Positions 26,801-38,800 of a stretch of DNA of 64,000 bases are shown piece after piece (position 1 is the stretch's first letter; each line of letters opens with the position of its first letter). The notes beneath the pieces are model-generated. The model made no database searches. It was not told the origin of the DNA and saw only the letters and a program-made list of their open reading frames with translations. Source of the DNA: Scolanthus callimorphus (Eukaryota > Cnidaria > Anthozoa > Actiniaria > Edwardsiidae); assembly GCA_033964015.1 (NCBI GenBank), contig CM066919.1:14797646-14861645 (forward strand). Direction: 5' to 3'. A program made the translations under genes and the position numbers.

Positions 26801-29800
26801 GTGGTTGTAGTTTGCCTTAGTGAAAGTGATGACAACGATGATGATGATGAAGCTGATCATGATGACAACAGCAGTGGTGATGACAGGGGAGACGATGAAA
26901 ATCTGGCAGTTGCCAGCTCTAGTCAAAGTGCTGCAGACACCAGGAACCAGCCAAAGAAAACTAAACCAGCAATTCAATATGCAGAGAAGGCAAAGCTAAA
27001 GGGGTGCAGTTTCCATCCAGAATTTCAGAAGACTTTGGAAAAGTGCCAGGCTGCAATTAGATCTAAAACTGAAGTTGAACTAAGATTGAACGTTGAGCCT
27101 GTTAATATCAGAGATGAGAATGCTATAGTTGTGCAGGCATTTGTGGACAACAGCTGGTCGTCAATTGGCTATATCCCTGGTAGGAAGGTTCCAAAAGTGT
27201 TGACTGCAATGGGCGAGGACTTGATTACAAACGTTAAGCTTGACAGAGTGTACAGGGTGCACATTTTTAATGCAAATGAGCTGTTCTTATTTGGAGATGT
27301 GGTTATGGTTAAGTATGGACGATGGAGTGCTGACAAAAAGTCATATGTTTACAATGAGGCAGTTCCTAAGAAGTATTCCTCATAGCAACCATCAAAAGAC
27401 ACTGTTTAGTACTGAACTGATACTGAACTTGCTTTATTGTTACAGTTTTGTAGAAACATCACTATTTACATTTTTAGGCCTTCAGAAATATAATTTTAGG
27501 CTTCCCTCATGACAATGTCACTTTGGAAAATACCACCATGTTTTATTTAGCATTGAAACATAAAACCAACAATAGTCAGAATTACCACTGCTCAAATGAA
27601 TCCAAGGAGCACAGATAGAGTACAAGCCTCTGATGTAAATAACTCACAAATTCTATCAAGTACGAAAATTGTTCTCATGTTTTCTCATTGTCTGGCCTGC
27701 AAGCCGGGTTTCCAGTGGGTTTTTCGAGAGTTTACAGGCTACCTTTAGGTGGTTTGGCGTTGGTATTCACAACTTTGCTGCTTGAAACCGAGGCTAGTAC
27801 TGTACACAATGTGTTCTTTGTGCTTTTGTTCAGCAGCATTACTGAGTTTGAAACTAACTGGACTATTGCAAAATGCTGTCAGCATTTTCTTTCTAGGATG
27901 GGAACATCTGAAAACAAAATGGTGGTATTGTGACAAAGGTCCACTGTCTGCAGGGAGATGTCAGTAAATACATCTCACACAATAACTATGCAGTAGCTCT
28001 GGTTTTTAGAAGTCTGCTTCATTGGATGCCATTGCCATACAGTCTAAATGCACAAACAGTGGTGTATCTACCGGTAAATTGCAACTGTTTGAGGACCTCC
28101 CTTAAAAAGACCCCCTCCCCTGGAATTTCAACTCGTGAAACAGACCCCCTCCCCTGCAATTTCCAACCTCATAAAGGACCCCCTCCCCTGGAATTTCCAT
28201 TTTTTTGGGCAAAATACCCCTGGAAAATCTATTTTGGGATAAATTGCCCCTGGAAAGTCACCTTTTTCATCCCTCCCGTGGAATTTCCAGAGTCCAATAC
28301 AACCCCTTGGAAAATTTTCCATAGGTCCTCAACCCCCCCCCCAGTGCGGTTTAAAAATGCAATCAGCCAATCCCTATTGCATATTGAGCTTTGCTTTTTC
28401 AGTGACAACATTTCCCAGAAACAGCATATAAAAAATCCCACAAGCATGAATCTGAAGGAAAAAGTACTGCAGTAGTTTTCATAAAAAGATTCCTGCAAGG
28501 CAGTTCCAGAAGGTTCTAAAGATCCACCTCTTAAGAGGCCTTGACATGGAAATACAAACAATTTTGTAAGGATTTTGAAATTTGCTGATCTGTGGAAAAT
28601 TAGTGAAAATTCCATTTTTACATTGCTAACATTTAAATCAATATGAGTTTGATATTTTTCTCAGGTTTCAAACAATTTTCAGCCTAAACTAAAGTCACTA
28701 CCATCACAGACACTTGTCGAATCTTTTAATGACCCCAAAAATGTATAGGGTAGAATTAAAAAATAAAGCTCAATAAAAAAGTGCACATAACTCGTTATAA
28801 ATTACATTATCCCATTTATGATTGATACAACAGGATTACTGTACATTGCATAGATTACTTATGGCTGAGGAATAAACTACAAAAATATCACGAATGTCAT
28901 TGCCATCATTTGTTTGGGCTATGCCACCCCACCCCCCCCCCACCCCATCATACACCCCCACCCCCCATCATACAACATATGGACAATTTTGGCATGATTT
29001 TTATACCATTAGACTCAGAACATTTTAATGAGAGCTGCACATCAACCAATCCCTCCTAACATTGGTGCTGGGTCAACCACAGGACAGTGCATTCTATGAC
29101 GCAGAGTAACCCTGTTACGGACTGGGAGGAATGCACGGCCAGCTACTACTAATGATGAGCCTTCTCTCTGGTTGAGTCTGAGTCGATGAAGTCGCAATGG
29201 GTGGTTCCGAGCATCAACATTGTCCTCATCAAAGTCAGGCCTTTCATCAAAGGATGGCTGCTCCTCAGTAAAACGCTCATTCAGGTTCCAGTAATAAAAC
29301 GGGAGTTGTGTGTCCATCCGTTTCTTGAACTCTCTGTTGGCATGAATATAATTTCTGATTACTCTCAAGTGCCAGTCAGAAGCCACTTGACATCCCAATG
29401 TCAATGCAACATTACCAAACAATGTGAATTTTGCTAGTTATATATTTCATGCAACTGTAACAATCAATAAGCTTATTGATTATTATAAGACGATATAACG
29501 CATGCTTTGATTGGTCCAAATCTACGCCTGTGGCTCATTATTTTACAACGTTCTTGTGTGTCTCCCAACATCAAACGTGCTCTATTGTGCCGATAAAGTC
29601 ATAGAAAGTTATGCTCTAATGCTTAATTAACACTACTGGATAGATGAATCTCCATCAAAAAAATGTAACAATCAATAGTTACTATATGTACCTGACAACC
29701 TTAGGCCACAGCTGAACGAAGTCTTTTAATGTGAAGACCACGCCTATGTACCTGTGGACCAAACTAAAGAAAGACTCCAAGTCATCTGTCCCCCCAGCAC

Positions 29801-32800
29801 GTGGGTGCTCTGGATAGCCAATGATGGTGTTCAGCCTCCGTCTGTGTTCCTGGCTCTCTACATTTGTAGTGATTTCGATGACAGTTTCCCTAGAAAACCC
29901 ACAGATATATTCCACAGGCCTAAAAACATACAAAAATAAATCAATCTATCTTTTATATACCTACCTACATCAAATGATTAAAATTGCCATTTCAGATTAT
30001 GTGATGTTAATTAATCATGTCAAGATAACATGTCTGTAGTTTTCATTAGGATACTATGCCACTCTTCTTTCCAGTTTAATTGTTTGCACATATTTTTCTG
30101 TCATAGTTGCATTAACGAATTGTGTGGTTCCAGAAATTATCCATAACCCCCCTATGGGGTGGATGGGGGGGTGGGGGGGAGCGGGGTGTCTATTTACCTG
30201 ATCTTTTCCATACAAATAATGTATTTTCCTTTGGAAATTCCAAAGGGGGGGAGGGGGGGGGGGGGTCACACCCTTCCGTGGGGGGGGGGGGGGGGGGGAT
30301 ATGGATATTTTCTGGAACCACACATTATTATAAGAAACTTTGACATACTTTGCTTGTAGGCAAGATGACAAATGGGAGATTCGACTGCATTGTCATTTTA
30401 GCAATTTCATAGATAAGAAAATGTATGGTTTTTGAACATGGTGGAAGCATTCTGCCTAGGCTGTACAATTGCACTAGTCCACGGCACATCCAATTACCTG
30501 TTAATATCCAATCTGCTGAAGTCATATGTTTGACTGTGCCATGGCATCCACTTGTCCAGAATCAAATTCAGAAGGTGGTAATTGTAACGGCAACGTTGCA
30601 GTTGGGTCAGACCTCTGCCATCGCTGGCCTCATGCCAATTAGCTAAAGCTTTCACAAATGAGGCCTCAGTATGGAACCCTTGCTCCTGAAGGGATTTTGC
30701 CACTAGTGCTGACAGAAGCCGTTCTGCATCAACATTTGACTGCTTCCTCTTGCCTACCAGTGCAGCATGAGTTAAACCACTCTTTGGGTCTTTTAAGGCC
30801 TTGTCAAAGGCAGCATAGTCCAGATCAGGGTTGTTGCCTTTCCGGATACTGCTAGCAGTTCGTCTGAAAACATGGTTATGGTCTCCACGGTCATGCCTGA
30901 TTGTTTTGGTAATGGGATCCATTTCTGGGACATATAAATATGTCCCAAAATCTACTCCTCGTTGCTGCCAGTGGTGTATAGTGGACTTGAAGACACATGT
31001 TGATGCCATTGATCGCAGCATGTCAAGCTGTGACTCTGGAACATTTGGGCGAAATGGGTAGGGATCATATCCAGCTGGGACCATCCTACTTCTGATGTTC
31101 CTTAGTGCATCTTCTAGTGCCATCCCATCTGCCCTGAGGTTATGCAGGTCTTTTATCATGTCGTCATCTATATCAGCATTTGGTCTAGCAGTTATTGGTT
31201 TCCCATTGTGGTCAACTGCAACACATCAGAGTTGACAAAAATTAATAAGTTAGGCACACATATACTATACACTAGATACAGAAGTTGTTTGAATCATCAT
31301 GTATACTGAACCTACAACCCATGTACAGTTTGTGTGTAATATGAGTATGGCATGGTCAATGCTAATGAGTGGATGTAAAGTACATGTACATGTATATGAT
31401 GACAGAAGAGTGTGAAATCACAGAAAATATACAGCCTCTGCAGGAATATGCCAAAGGGTCTGTTGAAATGTTTCTATGGGAAATGTGATGTTTACAACGT
31501 GGAAAATCAGGGCAATAGACAACTGGAATTTCCTATTCGCTCTGTACTGTGGTATGGAAATTTTGTCTGGAATTACACAATGTCATACTGTAATTTTCAG
31601 AATCACTATGTTACACAGCATTCAATGGTCATTTCTGTACCTCCAAGTTGAACAAACATTTCAAGAAGCACATTCCTTGACAATGACTTGCAGCTCTCCT
31701 TAGCATCATGACGGATCTGCCACAAATGTAAGGGCCTTGCTTCTCCTTGGGTGCGCAGGGAGCAGAATTCACCATCTGTAACTGTCCCTGTTCAAATAAA
31801 CAATACATGACAAACTAAAGTGGAACCTATGTTAAGCAGCCCCCTATTCAGTGGCAAAACTGGGAAACCTCTATTGTAGCAGTCAACCTCTATTAAGCGG
31901 TTAGACAGCTAATTCCAGAGGGTGACTGCTTAAAAGAGGTTCAGAAGTAACTAACCTAAACCAATACTTAAATCTTGGTTAGTAAAGTTGGAGTTCAGAA
32001 ATGGTATTTTGCCTATTTTGGATCTACATATGGGCAGGTAGCAATGGTGGCAAAACCAACAATGATCACCACAAACTGATATCTAGCAGCCACTCAGAAT
32101 TGTAAGCTGCAGGATTATTCATGCAGCTAATCACAGCATACAAAAGGGATACAAAGAAGGTAGCAATTACTGTAAACTACACCATTCAACAACTGTAAAC
32201 TACACCATGCACTACAACATTCAGTTTCATGAATGTGTCTTACCTGCAACTGTGAGTCCTGCTTTGACCATCTCCTCCTTTAGTTCTCTGTTTATGTCTC
32301 GTATGTACTGGTCCTTTAGGCTGGTGTACGGTATGTACCTCACAGGAAGGGCATATGGCTTCTGGTTCCTTCTTTCGTCGGAGATCATGGTAACTAGAAC
32401 ATGAGTGGCACACTTTCTCTTCTTCTTGAAAAGATTACGCAGGTATTGGTGTGTTCCCATCTTCAGGCTTTTGAGTGACATTCTCACAGCCTAAAATTCA
32501 AACAGTGATTTGTGATGATTCTGTGGTATGGTTTGGTTTTCCTTTGGGAAATGGTAGCACTTATGGTCTACACAACAACAACAACAACAACAACAAGCAC
32601 TTAAAAGCTTTTTTGACTTTAGACCTTGCACGTCATGATGACAATGAGCAACTGTTAAAAAATTGTCACGCTTTTCTAAGATGAGCTTGAATTTGCATAG
32701 CAAAATTCATGCCTCACAAATGGGTGTAATGCAAATCAGACAAAGTCACAGTGATGTATAACACTGAATTTGATTTTCACTCTGAGCCAATTGATGGTAC

Positions 32801-35800
32801 CTGCAAAAATTGACTGTACCTTCATTTCAGTTTCGAAGATGGGCTTAGATGAGAGAGCACCTCCTCATATTCTGCCTTGAATTCCTGGGCCTGCTGGGTG
32901 AGTTGCTGGTACTCAATCACTTCCCAGTTTAAGTTCTTTAATGTCTCTTCCGAAGAGCCAGGGCGGTTGAACTTCTTACGGAATTCCTCTTGGGCTCCAG
33001 CAAGTCCACTGTCAAGAAATTCCTTGTCCTCCTCCAACTTCATGACTATCTTTCCAATATCCCTCTGACAATCAACCTTTGATGCATCATTTGCTGTCAC
33101 GCCGCCCACTTGTCCCAACCGTTCTTCATACTCCTTGCGCCTTCTTTCCAATTCTCCATCACCCATATCCACGTCACCATTCCACACCTTCTTACAGATT
33201 CCATCAGACCACTTTTCATGTCAGTTGCATCTAGCTTTATCCAGAAGCGTCCATCTGGATTAGCTTTCTTAAGCTCATTAAGACTGTGAACCTTAAAAAT
33301 AAAGAAAATAATTTCACACTGAAATCAGAGTTAATACTTCTAATTCAAAATGGAGACCTTAATTTCATGGTCCTTTTTTACAGGTATGTACCCTTCAAGC
33401 AATAAGTCTCTTTCCTGCGTGAGGGTGCAAAGTTCACCTCGTACACTAGCAAGTTTGTTTCCAGCATAACGATCAGGGAAATCACTGCAGGGTATCTTCC
33501 AGTTGAATAGCAGAGATACTTGTTTTTGCATATGCTTTGAGGTCAAGAATTGAATGGAAATCTACTTAGCATCAATGTTACCTGGATTGCTGTTCCTGGA
33601 GTTTTAGTGCTTTCAACAGAAAGTCGAGTCCTTTTCTTCTGTGTTGTCAGAGAGGTTCTCGCGACATTCACTCTAGCCTTTAAAAAAGGTAAATGGATAT
33701 TCATTTTCTCAGGAAAATTTAGATTTAACCTTAGTACCGAGATAATTGAAAAAAAAAATTACTGCGCATAAGCTTTTGGCTAGTACTCTAGCCTTGTTAA
33801 CATGCCCTGCTGTAGCCTTGCGGTGATGGAAAGGAGAGGCTACCAAGGACCCACACAACCCGCTGTTTTTTAAAATTATCTCAGTACTTACGTTAAAGCT
33901 AAATTTTCCTGAAAAAACAATAATAATAAACTGCCACATTTAACAACATCTTGCTAATTTCATAGTTTGAAACAGGAGAAAAATATGACAAAGAAAAAAT
34001 GTTGTCATGATTAATCTTTTTTTTTAAAGAAATATAAACATCTCATAGGTTGTCAGTGAGACAATCACCTTGAATGATCCAGTAGTCAATAAAAAATGGG
34101 CTGCTGTTTCTGATCACTATACAACCTTGGATTGACATGATACTCTAGGGGATAGCTCATACAGTACACAACATGAAACAAGCAAGCTGTTAGAAAGAAC
34201 TAAAGTAAAGAAATCTCTTTATTACCTTCAGTGGATAACCAACATCGCTTCTGTCACATCCACTCCACATTGGACCAGCGAATAGCCTTTGGAACCTATG
34301 TGGAAACTCTGTATCCATTGTTTCCAGCCAAGCTTTATAATCATCTAATTTATAATTATCTATGGACTTGCAATGTAAAGCATATTCAATGAGATCGGAC
34401 GTGTTTTCAACGCTCCGCAAAAAACCTAAAATCTGACTGATTTATTGCTCGTAGTACGTACAAAATAATGCCGATTCAAACTAGAAGCACAGTTCAGGGA
34501 AAGTCGGGAGAGGAAACAATCTTAAAGGATTCCTCCGATAAGGTCTGTGATAAAACAACTAATCTACATTCCGTTGGTGACGAAGCTCAACCGGTGATGG
34601 TGGATCTTGTATCGGAAGACTCAACAATAGACAACTCTCACTCGATTAGTAGCTGCTGCAAGGGTTGCCATGAGCTTAAATCAGAGATAAAAGGAATGAA
34701 AGAGGAAATCAAAAGGCTGGCAGCAGAGAAATCAGATTTAAACCTTCCCGCCGAAACGCGATCAACCATGGCGAGCGAATATATGCAAATCATAGAGAGT
34801 TTGCGAGAGAACAACGCTAGCCTAATTAGATCTGTTGAATCGCTCAGCAAACAACTTTTACGTCAAGGTGAGCAGGTAACGAATAAAGATGATATCCCTC
34901 CGTCAAACATCGAGGAATCGGCTCATCCGTGTAGTCCTGCCCCAGTCCAGGCGAGTCAGCCAGGGGATTCAGTGACTGGTGCTGAGCCAAGTTCAATGGA
35001 CCAGAAAAAGCAACGCAAGAAGCATAAAAAGGCTAAACGACCTAACCAGCCGAATACACCTGATGGTCCCACTATTGAGTCTAATACGGCGTCTGGTCCC
35101 ACTATTGAGTCTAATACGGCGTCTGCTACAGAGACCGAGGGACGACCGAAGAAAAAGATCGTCGTAATCGCGGGTGACTCTCTCCTAAAGAATGTAATTG
35201 GAGCAAAGATGAGTGCAAACGATACTTCAAATCACTTCGTAGTTAAACCTTTTCCTGGTGCAAATCTTACTGACATGGAAGATTATGTAAAACCCCTCAC
35301 GAGGAAAACTCCTAGTAGGTTTATCTTGCACGTTTGGACGAACGACACCCGAAGCCTCTCGCCAAAGATTATCGCCGAATCTACAATCAACCTAGTCACC
35401 CAGATCCGCGAGGACTCGCCGGGGACACTGGTGGGGGTTTCGGGGATGATAACGAGAACGGACAACGCTGAGTCTACAGCCAAGGTCAGGCAAGCCAATA
35501 ACATTCTTAAGGATTTGTGCGTTTTTAACAAGATTCCTTTTTTGAATAACAACAACATTGATCACTCTCACCTAAATATGAAAGGGCTTCATTTAAATAA
35601 GCGAGGTAGTCAAGTGTTTCAACAGAATTTAGCCGATTTTGCAAAGAATATGGATTGATATTCAACAGATCAGCCCAGCGTAATTCCCGATATGCGCGGC
35701 TTTAAAGTTGCTTCACTCAATGTGAGAAATCTTGTTAAGCATATCGATGAATTGCGAATCTTGTTGTCCGATAATCAGATCGATGTTTTAGCTTTGAATG

Positions 35801-38800
35801 AGACATGGCTTGATTCATCTATTAGCGATAAAGATATTTTTATTTCTGGTTATGATATCATCCGTAGAGACAGAGGTTTCTGTGGAGCTGATGGGAAAAC
35901 GTACGGGGGCGTATGTTTTTACGTTCGATCCAATGTTATTTTTTCAACCCGTCTAGACCTGTCAATCGATCAACTAGAAAATTTATGTATCGAAATTCGG
36001 AAACCAAACTCCAAGCCATATCTCATTGTGTCGTGGTATAGGCCGCCGGACGAATCTGTTGATAAATTCGATCTACTAGAATTATTACTGAGTAAACTCG
36101 ATGCCGAAAACATCGATTACCATTTGGCCGGCGATATTAATTGCAATGTAGGGGCCGATAATCCTGATCACAAAACCAGGCTTCTAGCAGGCATTTCTGA
36201 CCTCTACGGTTTAGAGCAGTTGGTATGCGAGCCAACAAGAATTACCGAAACGTCTTCTACCACGATAGATCTCATTTTTACAAACGCTTCTGACAAAATT
36301 GTTTGCTCCGGTGTCTCTCATATCGGCATTAGCGATCATAGCTTAATCTATTTTATTCGTAAACTTTCAGCTGGCACCTCTTTTAGAGGTCATTCTACGA
36401 TTACATATAGAAATTTCAAGCACTTTGACCCTAATTGTTTTCGAGCTGATATAGCTTCACAGAATTGGGAGTGTATGAATGCGCTCAATGATCCGAATCG
36501 AATGTGGCATGCTTGGAAGACCACTTTTACTAATGTTGTCGACAAGCACGCTCCTTTGCGCACGAGGCGAGCCAGGCACACAAATTCGCCTTGGATTACG
36601 CCAGAGCTAAAACAACGCATGCGCGATAGGGATATTCTTAAAATCAAAGCAATTCAATCTAAAAACCCTTCTGATTGGTCCACTTTCAAAAGAGCTCGCA
36701 ATTCTGTGAACGAAGAAATAAGGCGTGCCAAGGAGACTCATTACAAGTCTGCTTTCCATGAACATGAGAAAAATATAAAAAAGACTTGGGGTATTATCAA
36801 CGAGCTAACCTCAAGAAAACAATGTCCTACTAATATTCAGGAGATAACTTGTAATGGCTCTCCGATATATGATTCCAAAGAAATAAGTGAAAGTTTTAAT
36901 GACCACTTTGCAAGGATAGGCCCAAAGCTAGCTGGGGAAATCGCTTGTTCTCAGGATATTTCTCACTTGGATTATCTTTCAACTCAAGAGTCACAAGAGA
37001 GTTATCCTAACTTTCAATTTAGCGAAACAAATCCAGCAACTGTAACTAATCTACTTTCAAAACTTTGCAAATCTAAAGCTACAGGTCTTGATAAAATCTC
37101 CGCCCGACTTCTTCGTTTGTGTCCCGATTTGATAGGAGAATCTCTTTGTGCTATTTTCAATTGCTCTATTGCAACGAGTATCTTTCCAGATGATTGGAAA
37201 TGTGCAAAGGTCATCCCCCTTTTCAAAAAGGGAGAACGTAGAGATTTAAATAACTACCGCCCGATTTCGATCATTCCTGTTATCGCCAAAGTATTTGAGA
37301 GGATTATCTATGATCAAGTACACAATTTCTTGATAGATAATAACATTCTCTCTAGTAATCAATCAGGTTTTCGTAATCTTCATTCCACGGTCACTGCCCT
37401 GTTGGAAGCAACAAACAATTGGGCCTATAATATTGACCGTGGGAATATCAACGCAGTTGTTTTCCTAGATCTCAAAAAGGCATTTGATACTGTAGACCAT
37501 GAGATTCTCCTATCAAAGCTTGATTCGTACGGATTTGGGAGAACTGCAAGTATCTGGTTTAAGTCGTATTTAAGAGAACGCAATCAAAAATGCTTTGTTA
37601 ATGGGCATCTCTCTAGTAACCGTTCCCTTCTTTGTGGAATTCCGCAGGGGACAATCTTAGGCCCATTACTATTTCTTATTTTCATAAACGACTTGCCAAA
37701 TTGCCTTGTAAACTCCCAACCCCGTATGTATGCTGACGATACCCATCTAACTTTTGCAAGCAATAATGTTGATGATCTTGATCTCTACCTCAACGAAGAC
37801 CTTGCGAACGTTAATAGATGGCTTATCGCTAACAAGCTTACTTTAAACCAATCAAAAACCGAATATATGCTCATTGGGTCACGGCAACGCTTATCCACCC
37901 TTCAAAGGGCCCCAAATCTGTCAATAGATGAAATTCCAATCAAGCAGGTTTCTCAGACAAAATCACTTGGTGTACACATCGACCAGAATCTAACCTGGAA
38001 TGTGCACATTAAGGAATTGACCAAGAAAATTGCTTCGGGGATCGGTGCTTTAAAGAGGGTGAGACCGTATGTGCCAGTTGCAACTTTACACTCAATTTAT
38101 AACTCCCTAGTACAACCTCATTTCGATTATTGCAGCGTTGTCTGGGATAGTTGCAATATAACCCTTTCTACTAAACTACAAAAGTTGCAAAATCGAGCTG
38201 CAAGGGTTCTAACGTTTTCTAGCTATGACGCTAATGCCGATTGCTTGCTAGAGAGGTTAGGTTGGAAAAAACTCGAGTTGCAACGTAAATTCCACACTGC
38301 GGTCATGGTTTTTAAATCGCGAAATAGCCTTGCACCTGACTACATGCGCTCTATGTTCGTTGACCGCGACAGCGTAGCCTCTTACACTCTGAGAGACACT
38401 GAGGGCAAACTGGCTATCCCTAAGCCCCGCACCAATTATCTAAAAAATAGCTTTGGCTATAAGGGTGCGGTACTCTGGAATAGCCTTCCAGTCGATTTGC
38501 GAACAGCAAGTACTATTCAAAGTTTTCGAACGGGCTGTTCTGACTTCTTAGTTTGAACATTTTAATAATTATCTAGTTGCACGGCTCTCGTGGAAATCAG
38601 GTGCTTTTATAAATAGATTACTATATAACAGATTATTATTATTATTATACTTATTATGTAAATATTCACAATTTAGTATTCAATATCATTAGCTTAGTTT
38701 TTAAAAATCCTGTCGAGACAACCGTGGTTAAATAAAGTATTACTACTACTACTACTACTCATCTGGCTCCTTTATCTGATTGATCAATAAGACAAAATTT

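Larger units (their letters stand above)
34442..38773 (+). mobile_element. CR1/L2-type LINE with both ORFs open
   Basis: Two ORFs (34468-35658 and 35692-38556) followed by a 3' end with ATT and (ACT)n repeats (about 38633-38759), typical of CR1/L2 microsatellite tails. The flanks ATCTGACTGAT (34431-34441) and ATCTGATTGAT (38774-38784) match at 10 of 11 bases, a likely target duplication. It is inserted antisense to the transposon gene, directly upstream of that gene's exon 5. The exact 3' boundary is uncertain by about 15 bp. Confidence 0.88.

Noticed and set aside
30054..30371. Pro- and Gly-rich ORFs on both strands
   Set aside because: They are translations of long G runs inside a MITE.
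36390..37226. Minus-strand ORFs within the LINE
   Set aside because: Shadows of ORF2, whose plus-strand frame has all endonuclease and RT motifs.
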